DNA from: Roseiconus nitratireducens
GTDB lineage: Bacteria > Planctomycetota > Planctomycetia > Pirellulales > Pirellulaceae
Length of the DNA stretch: 64,000 nt
Direction of reading: 5' to 3'
Assembly: GCF_008629675.1 (NCBI RefSeq)
Contig: NZ_VWOX01000002.1
Coordinates: 620,001-684,000, forward strand
The first letter of the stretch is position 1. Every line of letters starts with the position of its first letter. The notes beneath the pieces were generated by a model, which saw nothing but the letters and a program-made list of their open reading frames with translations, had not been told where the DNA came from and did no database searches. Below, piece after piece: positions 47,618-54,667 of the stretch. Made by a program: the position numbers and the translations under genes.

Positions 47618-48595
47618 ATGCGGCGATGCCAAATGCTTTCAGAACCCCCACAACTTTTCGGCGGAAACATCGGGGAATCAACCATCGTGTCTGGTCGCTC
47701 ATCTCAGCCGACTGAAACACGAGACGCCTGGAATTATGAGGAGGCATTTTCCAGGAATCTCGGACTCATCGCCCCTGACGAACAAAGCCAACTGCGCCAT
47801 TGCCGCGTCGCGATCCCGGGGATGGGTGGCGTGGGCGGACTGCACTTGATGACGCTTGCACGGATGGGGATCGGCAAGTTCCGAATCGCGGACGCCGACA
47901 CCTTTGGCGTGGGGAATTTCAATCGCCAATTCGGCGCCACCGTCAACACGCTCAATGAGCCCAAGGCAAAGACGCTCGCCCAATCAGCCCTGAGCGTGAA
48001 TCCGGAACTTGAGATCGACTCGTGGACGGACTTTGTCGATCCGTCCAACGTCGATCGATTCTTGGATGGCGTCGACCTGCTGGTCGATGCGGTGGATTTC
48101 TTCGCCTTCGATGCACGTCGGTTGCTATTTCGCGAAGCCCGCCGACGAGGTATCTGGGCCGTGACGGCCGGCCCGATTGGCTTTAGCACCGCTTGGATCA
48201 GCTTCGATCCCAACGGAATGTCCTTCGACGAATACTTCGACCTCAGCGACGACATGGACGCGCTGGACCGCTTCGTCGCGTTCGCGCTTGGCCTGGCGCC
48301 GAAGGCAACGCATGTCCCCTACTTCGACTTTTCGTATGTTGATCGCGAAACCGCCCGAGGCCCCTCGGTCGCGGCGGCGTGCCGCTTGGCCGCCGGAGTG
48401 GTCGGAGCGGAAGCAGTGAAGATCTTGCTCGGCCGCGGAACGATGAAACCGGCGCCACACTTTCACCAGTTCGATGCGTACCGATATCTGCTAAAACACG
48501 GCAAGCTTCGCAAAGGAAACCGAAGCATCACGCAACGATTCAAACGCCGCATCATGCGTCGCAAGATGATCGACCTGGGCTTCAAAATCGACTGA
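47618..48595 (+). CDS. ThiF/MoeB/HesA-type adenylating (E1-like) protein
   Basis: A protein of up to 325 residues with a Rossmann-type adenylation fold. The nucleotide motif GMGGVGG (68-74) is followed by FRIADADTFGVGNFNRQFGA, where the acidic pair and N-x-R-Q match the ATP/Mg site of ThiF-MoeB enzymes. Cysteines are few and no CxxC zinc pair is present, unlike MoeB. A basic C-terminus follows (RFKRRIMRRKM). The start is uncertain (ATG 47618, ATG 47633 or GTG 47690). These enzymes activate a C-terminal carboxylate or a small substrate with ATP. With the nitroreductase gene next door the pair recalls the fused Rv1355c family of mycobacteria (from memory). Confidence 0.85.
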   Translation: MRRCQMLSEPPQLFGGNIGESTIVSGRSSQPTETRDAWNYEEAFSRNLGLIAPDEQSQLRHCRVAIPGMGGVGGLHLMTLARMGIGKFRIADADTFGVGNFNRQFGATVNTLNEPKAKTLAQSALSVNPELEIDSWTDFVDPSNVDRFLDGVDLLVDAVDFFAFDARRLLFREARRRGIWAVTAGPIGFSTAWISFDPNGMSFDEYFDLSDDMDALDRFVAFALGLAPKATHVPYFDFSYVDRETARGPSVAAACRLAAGVVGAEAVKILLGRGTMKPAPHFHQFDAYRYLLKHGKLRKGNRSITQRFKRRIMRRKMIDLGFKID

Positions 48596-48910
48596 CCGCG
48601 CTGCCGTGGACACTTCAGCCAACCGCCCTACACTTCCCAGCTGGTGTGGAGGCTTCAGCCGACCGCCCTGCTTTCCCAGCTGGTGTGGAGGCTTTAGCCG
48701 ACTGGTAGAATTCCCGCGCGGCAATATGCCTCACATCGCACGTGCAAAACCTCCCCCAACACGACCACCTTTCACCCCAAGCGAAGCGATCTCACACCCG
48801 TTCGGCTAAAGCCTCCACACCAGCGAAACCCCAGGCTTGCCCCCGCACCGCGTCTCCACACGGCGACTGCCCAAGACGCCCGAACTCCTTAACTCGAACC
48901 TCGTGGCGTC
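48596..48910. other. intergenic region with ~39-bp tandem repeat
   Basis: Contains two and a half tandem units at 48605-48710 and an inverted piece near 48803-48826 (GGCTAAAGCCTCCACACCAG). No gene is seen. Confidence 0.5.
48605..48710. repeat. ~39-bp tandem repeat, about 2.5 units
   Basis: Each unit reads GTGGAGGCTTCAGCCGACCG then CCCT...TTCCCAGCTG with small changes. The motif GGTGTGGAGGCTTTAGCC reappears inverted at 48803-48826, so it can fold back across about 100 bp. Confidence 0.7.
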
Positions 48911-50002
48911 ATGACCAGCGAAGCACGTCATCAAACCAAACCACCCTCCTCCATCATCGAGGCAATGCTCGATGCCGCGGTGTTGGCCCCCTCGCCGGAC
49001 AACAATCAGCCATGGCTGTACCGCAAACACGCCGATCGAATCGAAGTTTTCTTGGACACGGCTCGGTCACTCCCATCGGACGAATCTTCCATGTTCGACC
49101 TGACGGCGATCGGCGCGGCGGTCGAAAACGCGGTCATTGCGGCGTCGCACCATGGCCAAGCGACCGAGGTTATCTGGCAGGGTTTCGACGGTGATCATCC
49201 TGATCCAACGAGTTGTGTCTGTGAAATCCGTTTAACACAAGATAGGACTTCCGCGGTCACACAGGATCCGTTGTTCGACCAGATTCCCCTTCGGTGCACC
49301 TGCCGAAAGCCGTACTCAAAAGCACCACTCGAAGAGGCCACTCGAAAACAGTTGGAAGCGGCGATTTCACCCTTTCCGGAGGTTCAGATCGACTGGGTTA
49401 CCGAACCGTCCCAAAAGTCAAAGCTGGGAAAGATCGTCGCCAGCACCGACGCGTTGCGGTTCCGTCATCAACCATTTCACGAAGAACTGTTCCGCCAACT
49501 GCGGTTCACTCCAGAAGAGGCGGAACGAACACGTGATGGACTGGATGTACGAACCTTGGAGCTGCCACCCGGAGTCGCAACGGTGCTGAAAAGCCTAAGA
49601 AGTTGGAAGGTCATGCAGGCTCTGCACACACTGCACCTGACACCGCTGCTGACCGCGCCGTCTGCCCAAGCCATCAAAGCGAGCGGAGCCATCGCCTTCC
49701 TTTCCGTCCCAGAAAAGTCCAGCGAAGCTTTCTTCCGGGGAGGACGAGCCATCGAACGCTTCTGGCTCGAGGGAACGGCCGCGGACCTCTCCATGCACCC
49801 GGTCGGAAGCCCACCCATTTTCCTGCTTCAATCCAATCCCAAGCCGGGGTTCGGCCCCATCATCGATCGAGCGAGGGCTGGAATCATAGAACTCCTTCCA
49901 AATCTTCGAACCAGAGCCCTTCAACTCGCGTTCCGCGTCGGCTCCGCACCACCGCCGACCGAACGGTCGCTACGATTGCGTCAGGCGGATCGGATTCGGT
50001 AG
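48911..50002 (+). CDS. nitroreductase-like FMN protein (Acg / Rv3131-type)
   Basis: A 363-residue protein of the divergent nitroreductase group typified by mycobacterial Acg. ATG 48911 begins MTSEARHQTKPPSSIIEAML. The FMN-proximal N-terminal segment AMLDAAVLAPSPDNNQPWLY is the family signature; SMFDLTAIGAAVENAVIAAS is the central helix, and AFFRGGRAIERFWLEGTAAD followed by GSPPIFLLQSNPKPGF form the second half. Acg itself binds FMN tightly without clear reductase activity, so both catalysis and flavin storage are possible. It lies 315 bp after the ThiF-like gene on the same strand. Confidence 0.85.
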   Translation: MTSEARHQTKPPSSIIEAMLDAAVLAPSPDNNQPWLYRKHADRIEVFLDTARSLPSDESSMFDLTAIGAAVENAVIAASHHGQATEVIWQGFDGDHPDPTSCVCEIRLTQDRTSAVTQDPLFDQIPLRCTCRKPYSKAPLEEATRKQLEAAISPFPEVQIDWVTEPSQKSKLGKIVASTDALRFRHQPFHEELFRQLRFTPEEAERTRDGLDVRTLELPPGVATVLKSLRSWKVMQALHTLHLTPLLTAPSAQAIKASGAIAFLSVPEKSSEAFFRGGRAIERFWLEGTAADLSMHPVGSPPIFLLQSNPKPGFGPIIDRARAGIIELLPNLRTRALQLAFRVGSAPPPTERSLRLRQADRIR

Positions 50003-50133
50003 CGTTCCCGTTACCCAACAATTAATTGCCGACGCATTCATTGCTGATTGAATTGGTCGGTGATATTCCGGAGAAGACGCCAGCGTGATTACTGCGTTCA
50101 GTCTTTTCCATCAACGACAACCGAGGCCCAAGC

Positions 50134-51027
50134 ATGCCTTCTGTTTTTCAATTCTTACCGTTGATCATCGGACAGAACTTCGGGGCTCAACAATTGGAGC
50201 GAACGCCCGAACCGGAATCCGTCACGGACCAGGACGACAACGTACTACAGTACGACCGCGTGATGGAAACCAAACTGGCAATCTCCTACGCCATCGCGAT
50301 TGAGACAATTTACCGGGCAAGAACCGAACCATTCGGCGGACGCGCACTGGACCTTTGCTGTGGTCCGGGTCACATGTCCATCAACATGGCGAAAGAGCTG
50401 AAGCTCGACGAGTTGATCGGTGTCGACTTATCGGCACCAATGGTATCGACAGCTTCGTCCAACGCCTCGCAACAGGGCCTAGACAACCTTCGTTTTCAAA
50501 CGGGTGATGCAACATCGCTGCAAGGCTTTGATGACGGCACATTCAATCTGTGCACGATGATGGATGCGGCTCACCACATGCCGACCATTGAGGTAGTCAC
50601 CAAAGTCCTCGAGCAGATGGAACGAGTCACACAACCCGACGGCTTGATCGTCGTGATGGACCTGGTCCGATTGCGGACAAGAGTTCTGACCGAGAAATAC
50701 GTTCAGATGCTGGGACACGACTACGTTGAACGGGGACTCCCCAACTTCTTGCAGGACTTCCGCAACTCCATGTTCGCTGCCTGGACACCAGACGAACTTG
50801 CGCAAGCGGTTCCAGAACGTACCCACCGTAAATGGACCCTTGTCGTTCCCAGGGGCGTGCCCTTCGCGCAATTCTTAATCGGCAGCCCAAAAGATCGTGA
50901 CGCCTTGTTCGTTCGATCCAAATGCCTTTGGGAAAAAGGTCAGGCCCCTGTCGCCAGGGCAGACCGAGGTGATCTAAAAATCGCTCGCTTGACCATGCAG
51001 CGAGCTTCACGAAGACGGATTTGTTGA
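50134..51027 (+). CDS. class I SAM-dependent methyltransferase
   Basis: A 297-residue protein. ATG 50134 begins MPSVFQFLPLIIGQNFGAQQ. SAM-binding motif I is RALDLCCGPGHMSINMA (70-86), the acidic motif II is LIGVDLSAPMV, motif III GDATSLQGFDDGTFNLCTM, and motif post-III is DGLIVVMDLVRL. The fold is Methyltransf_11/25 type. The acceptor is unknown; its position at the end of the series suggests O- or N-methyl tailoring of the cluster product. The C-terminus (about 250-297) is basic. Confidence 0.88.
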   Translation: MPSVFQFLPLIIGQNFGAQQLERTPEPESVTDQDDNVLQYDRVMETKLAISYAIAIETIYRARTEPFGGRALDLCCGPGHMSINMAKELKLDELIGVDLSAPMVSTASSNASQQGLDNLRFQTGDATSLQGFDDGTFNLCTMMDAAHHMPTIEVVTKVLEQMERVTQPDGLIVVMDLVRLRTRVLTEKYVQMLGHDYVERGLPNFLQDFRNSMFAAWTPDELAQAVPERTHRKWTLVVPRGVPFAQFLIGSPKDRDALFVRSKCLWEKGQAPVARADRGDLKIARLTMQRASRRRIC

Positions 51028-51177
51028 TCGCCTGCGAAGTTCGGACATAACCGTCCACGGTGCAGAGTTAGCATTAAGAGAGCGAGCGACACTAGCAGAA
51101 ACATGTTAGCCGAGCGTCCTGGGGCTGCAGCTAAAAGCGTCGGTCAGGCCATCACCTACACTGCCCGATGCTAGCAT
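51028..51177. other. short gap upstream of transposase remnant
   Basis: No gene is seen. Several short inverted stretches and the abrupt loss of coding signal suggest that it is part of the same degraded insertion as the remnant at 51178-51462. Confidence 0.3.
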
Positions 51178-51462
51178 GTGTCGCACGAGGTGCGTTGCTT
51201 GATCGGCAGTCGTCCAGCCGTGGTTGCCGAGTTTGCAAAGTGCGTCCGAAACGACTGGAGCATTGAATCGATGCATTGGGTTTTGGACGTGTTGTTTCAC
51301 GAGGACGCCAGTCGACTCGGAAGCGCGACAGCCAAAATGAGTTTTGTCAGACGGTTTGTGACGACACTACTCGAACGAGACACCTACAAGAGAAGCCCGA
51401 AAGGCAGAAGAAAAACGGTGGTGAGAAACACCGGATTGCTTGAAAACGTTCTGTTTGCGTAA
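51178..51462 (+). pseudogene. 3' remnant of an ISAs1-family transposase
   Basis: A 94-codon frame whose second half, VRNDWSIESMHWVLDVLFHE then DASRLG, RRFVTTLLERDTYKRSPKGR and the ending GLLENVLFA, matches the C-terminal end of ISAs1-type transposases (typically H-W-x-IEN-x-LHWVLDV-x-F-x-ED-x-SR). The first ~20 residues do not match and probably come from a frameshift. The upstream ~270 codons of the transposase are missing, so the copy is dead. Confidence 0.75.
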
Positions 51463-51540
51463 AGGGTTGATGCGATCGTCGTGATCACATTAGCTAGGGG
51501 ACTTACACCCTTAAGTCGGCAAATATGCCGGGCAAACACA

Positions 51541-51571
51541 AAAAAGCTCCGTCCGGGGACCGGACGGAGCT
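51541..51571 (-). terminator. Rho-independent terminator of the PEP-CTERM gene
   Basis: AGCTCCGTCCG (51545-51555) and CGGACGGAGCT (51561-51571) form a perfect 11-bp stem with loop GGGAC. Read on the minus strand the stem is followed by a run of at least five T residues (51545-51541). It lies about 47 bp after the stop of the gene at 51618-52562. Confidence 0.88.
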
Positions 51572-51617
51572 ACTAAGCCAACCTTAAAAGTCAGGTGACG
51601 ACAAACTGCGGCTACGC

Positions 51618-52562
51618 TTAGACGCGGCGACGTCGGCGACTAACCATACCAGCAACTCCAACCGCCGCCCAAATGCACATCGATGATGGCTCCGGAACAG
51701 CGTTAAGCTGCACGAATGCGTTGTCGGCGAATACATACCCAAGATCGATCTGATTTTGGGTAGGCTGATTGAGAGTAGTTGACGAGGTCAACCAAATCTG
51801 ACTCGGCCCGCGAGAAGTGAAGGCAAGATCTGCAGTGTCTACAAGGAGATAGTTCCCCGCGCCCGGTCCAGAGAAATCTCTGATGACGCTAAATCCTCCA
51901 GACTCGCTGCCAATCTGAGTCTGTGCCGGCACACCTCCACTCGCAACACTGCCAAGCGGATACTCGGTGCCGTCGTTGCTAATCACACCGTCACCGTTGA
52001 AATCGGCTAACTCCGCTTCAAAGTAATTGTTCGTATTGGGAAGAATCCCGAACTCAAAGTCCAAAGCATAAGTTGAATCTATCAACCCCAAGGACTGCAC
52101 AAGGCCGAGTGTTAGCGGATCTGTACCCCCGACACCAGATAGCGTAACACCAACCGTTCCGGCAGAAAACCCACCGACAGAATTGGAAAGAGTCGGCAGA
52201 AGGCCGTCGAGCGTTGCAGTAGCTGCGCCGAGGCTGAAATTGTATACATCTTTCCCTCCAAGCAACGTGTTGCTGCTCAGCACACCGTCGTTTGTGACTT
52301 GGGCGGCAAAAACCGAGATCGCGAAATCATCGAAATCCCCGCCTCCTGCCGAATTATTCAAGTCCCATTTCAGAATGCCCGCAACGATATCGCCAGTGTT
52401 CACAATACCGTCATTGCCCGAATCGAAGACGGCAAGTGAAACACTGTTATCCTGAATCTCATCCACGATTCCGTTGTACGTTATGTTGTCAGTCCACGCA
52501 CCCGCGTTGGCAATGCTGCCAACGGCCAAAGTGGCTAATACAGCTGAGACAAAATATTTCAT
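51618..52562 (-). CDS. PEP-CTERM sorting domain protein (exosortase substrate)
   Basis: A 314-residue exported protein. Signal peptide MKYFVSAVLATLAVGSIANA is clear. The body is acidic and rich in Asn, Gly, Ser and Asp (FDSGNDGIVNTGDIVAG; FNGDGVISNDGTEYPLG), typical of surface or matrix proteins. The C-terminus is the complete tripartite PEP-CTERM signal: motif VPEPSS, a short hydrophobic helix MCIWAAVGVAGMV and a basic tail SRRRRRV. It should be cleaved by an exosortase, and one is encoded at 39610-40557. Base composition is visibly more AT-rich than neighbouring genes, which may indicate acquisition. Confidence 0.9.
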   Translation of the reverse strand: MKYFVSAVLATLAVGSIANAGAWTDNITYNGIVDEIQDNSVSLAVFDSGNDGIVNTGDIVAGILKWDLNNSAGGGDFDDFAISVFAAQVTNDGVLSSNTLLGGKDVYNFSLGAATATLDGLLPTLSNSVGGFSAGTVGVTLSGVGGTDPLTLGLVQSLGLIDSTYALDFEFGILPNTNNYFEAELADFNGDGVISNDGTEYPLGSVASGGVPAQTQIGSESGGFSVIRDFSGPGAGNYLLVDTADLAFTSRGPSQIWLTSSTTLNQPTQNQIDLGYVFADNAFVQLNAVPEPSSMCIWAAVGVAGMVSRRRRRV

Positions 52563-52623
52563 TGAACCAATTTCCTAAATAGCTAAAGTACATAGTCTAA
52601 AAATCAAGTTTTTGACTTTAACC

Positions 52624-52977
52624 TTAGGAAGGCTTGAGAATTCCAGCGAGGTAAGGGTTGCGAGGGATTGTCGCGTTCGTCAGATAAGAGATCCCTGTTG
52701 AATCGCGATCGATCCAGTCGGACCGTTGCGTGCGCGCGAGCGCAATCAGACCTCCGACTTGGACCACACTGACGTTCGCCGTCATCCCTCCTGATTCGCT
52801 ATCGCGGATAAAGCGGACACAAGGTAGGTCTTCGTGCCCAAGTTGAAGAGCGGAAAACGCCTCTACGGAGTGGGCCCCAAAACCGTCATCCGCAACAGAG
52901 TCAACAATCACCCCCGCCGAGGCGCATTGCGTCCCAATCAGTAGAAAAATCGCGGCGAGGTAGATTCGAGAGTTCAT
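52624..52977 (-). CDS. hypothetical secreted protein, possibly truncated PEP-CTERM relative
   Basis: A 117-residue protein with signal peptide MNSRIYLAAIFLLIGTQCAS. The mature part (VDSVADDGFGAHSVEAFSAL; DSESGGMTANVSVVQVGG) resembles the start of many planctomycete PEP-CTERM proteins, but it stops at LAGILKPS with no sorting motif, helix or basic tail. It may be a genuine small protein or a stump whose 3' half has been lost. It lies upstream of the PEP-CTERM gene on the same strand; the IS3 element ends about 158 bp upstream of its start. Confidence 0.6.
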   Translation of the reverse strand: MNSRIYLAAIFLLIGTQCASAGVIVDSVADDGFGAHSVEAFSALQLGHEDLPCVRFIRDSESGGMTANVSVVQVGGLIALARTQRSDWIDRDSTGISYLTNATIPRNPYLAGILKPS

Positions 52978-53234
52978 AGCGAAGATCCTAGTCTGCCAGC
53001 GGGGGGCAATCAATCGTTTTCGATCTTGGTGAATGATTTTTTCGAAAATGGTTGATGCGGTCTGAAATGCCCCCCCCCGAACCGAACCGCAGCAGGTGAC
53101 ACCGGAACCACCACTCCGGAGGGTGTCTTGGGCGTGGGGTGCCCCCCAAACTTGGTCCAGCGCTATGAAAGTATCGGTGAGAGTTGAGTCGCTACCCTTT
53201 TCTGTACCATTGACCGTGAGAATTTCCCGGGTCT

Positions 53235-53990
53235 TCATCTGGCCAGGCTAGCCTGGCCAGATGAAGCAAATTCTCCGGGGGCCAGGTTACCCAGAGCGCT
53301 ATGTGGTCGGTGCTGGTTGTAGTCCCTGCGCCAGGTTTCTATCTTCTCCCGCGCATCCTCCAAAGACAAGAACCAATTTTCGTTGAGGCATTCGTCTCGA
53401 AGGCTACCGTTGAATGATTCGATGAATGCGTTGTCAGTGGGTTTTCCCGGTCTGCTGAAGTCAAGCGTGACACCGTGTTCATAGGCCCAATGATCCAAAG
53501 CTTTGGAAGTGAACTCCGGGCCGTTGTCGAGGCGGATGGTTTTTGAGAGCGTGCGGCTGCCCCTGATCTCGTCCATGACGCGTACGACATCCTTTCCGCG
53601 GAATCTGGCCTCGACGCCTATCAAAACACTCTCACGGGTAAAGAGATCCACTATCGTCAAAAGCCGAATTCGACGTCCGTCGAACAGCTCGTCGCTCATG
53701 AAATCCATCGCCCAGCAGTCGTTGATGCCAGTCGCTTCGACGCGCGCTCCACGGCTTTGGCAACTCACCCGACGCTTCGACTTTCGCGCCCGCAGGGCCA
53801 GCTTTTCTTTGGCATACAGCCGATAGACCCGCTTGGCGTTCACCTTCCAGCCTTCACGGCGAAGCAAGATGTGCAGCCTCCGGTAACCGAATCGGACGCG
53901 AACCGCGGCCAGGTCCTTCAGCCGCATTCGCAGGGCGGCCTGCTCGTCCTTGGTGGACTGGTAACGGCAAGTCGATCGTGCCAAGCCCAA
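53235..53990 (-). CDS. IS3-family transposase OrfB (DDE integrase)
   Basis: The catalytic half of the transposase, 251 residues from the first ATG but open to about 54066, so the working product is an OrfAB fusion. The DD(35)E triad is complete: Asp96 in CWAMDFMSDELFDGR, Asp155 in TIRLDNGPEF, Glu191 in DNAFIESFNGSLRDECLN, with 35 residues between the last two. The N-terminal HTH_21 region (RVRFGYRRLHILLRREGW) and the ending HRPHSALGNLAPGEF are typical. The copy looks intact. Confidence 0.9.
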   Translation of the reverse strand: MGLARSTCRYQSTKDEQAALRMRLKDLAAVRVRFGYRRLHILLRREGWKVNAKRVYRLYAKEKLALRARKSKRRVSCQSRGARVEATGINDCWAMDFMSDELFDGRRIRLLTIVDLFTRESVLIGVEARFRGKDVVRVMDEIRGSRTLSKTIRLDNGPEFTSKALDHWAYEHGVTLDFSRPGKPTDNAFIESFNGSLRDECLNENWFLSLEDAREKIETWRRDYNQHRPHSALGNLAPGEFASSGQASLAR

Positions 53991-54067
53991 GATCTTGCAA
54001 GCCCGACGCTCACTGATCTTGTACGCTTGGCGTGTGCCCTCGACCGCCGCACGAAGACGAGCAGGCC

Positions 54068-54340
54068 TCAGAGCTTTTTTGACAGGACATCCTGTAGTAT
54101 CTGTTTGTCCAAGCTGAGATCAGCGACCAGCGCCTTCAGTCGCTTGTTCTCTTCCTCCAAAGACTTCAGGCGGCGCAGTTCCTCCACGCCCCTTCCCTCA
54201 AACTTCTTCTTCCACCGGTAGAATGTCGGCTGGCTGACACCCAGCTTCCGACAAACTTCCTCCACCGGAGTCCCCGACTCCGCCTGCTTGAGCGCAAAGG
54301 CGATCTGCTCGTTCGTGAACCGCGACTTCTTCATGGCCAT
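54068..54340 (-). CDS. IS3-family transposase OrfA
   Basis: A 90-residue DNA-binding subunit: helix-turn-helix (TNEQIAFALKQAESGTPVEE, then VCRKLGVSQPTFYRWKKKF) and a leucine-zipper tail (LRRLKSLEEENKRLKALVAD). Just before its TGA stop lies the heptamer AAAAAAG (54080-54074 on the minus strand), the classic -1 frameshift site that joins it to OrfB. Confidence 0.9.
   Translation of the reverse strand: MAMKKSRFTNEQIAFALKQAESGTPVEEVCRKLGVSQPTFYRWKKKFEGRGVEELRRLKSLEEENKRLKALVADLSLDKQILQDVLSKKL
54074..54080 (-). promoter_or_regulatory. A6G programmed -1 frameshift site
   Basis: AAAAAAG in OrfA codons, four bases before the OrfA stop. Slipping back one base continues in the OrfB frame (KKALRPARLRAAVEGTRQAY). 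This is the known IS3-family mechanism. Confidence 0.8.
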
Positions 54341-54417
54341 CTTCTCCCTGGAAATGACGGCCAGATTCTACCCGGTTTTTCTCGTTTTCAGCGGACCAGT
54401 TTTTTGGGTGCAGGTCA

Positions 54418-54667
54418 GTGCCGTGGCACCGATCCGGCAGGTCGACGGCCCGACAGGGGTCTGGCGGGCGCCAACCGGTTGGCTAACAGACGTTCCATCT
54501 TCTAGCGATCTATCGGTTTCACTACCATCCACGCTTCACGGGTCGAGCAAATCGTTTCGAGGTTCCCCATCAAATCGATTGCTCCGGCGGTTCTCGCCTT
54601 CGGCCCCGTGAATGCTCTTTTCAAGCCGCTCCGTTCAGCGGCGTCCCACTGGATAGTTGCCACCGGT
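54418..54667. other. gap between the IS3 element and the beta-helix gene
   Basis: 250 bp with no gene. It should carry the promoter of the downstream gene, possibly separated from its old upstream sequence by the IS insertion. Confidence 0.35.

Larger units (their letters stand above)
53135..54417 (-). mobile_element. IS3-family insertion sequence
   Basis: About 1283 bp, the usual IS3 length. The termini read TGACCTGCACCCAAAAAACT on the minus strand at 54417 and TGGGGTGCCCCCCAAACTTG on the plus strand at 53135, imperfect inverted repeats sharing the GGTCC segment that follows. It encodes orfA and orfB in the usual two-frame arrangement, with an A6G slippery site. No 3-4 bp target duplication is evident at these ends, so the exact outer bases are approximate. 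Confidence 0.8.

Noticed and set aside
52580..52615. AT-rich hairpin between the stump gene and the PEP-CTERM gene as a terminator
   Set aside because: The stem is AT-only with a bulge and weak; too little to call.
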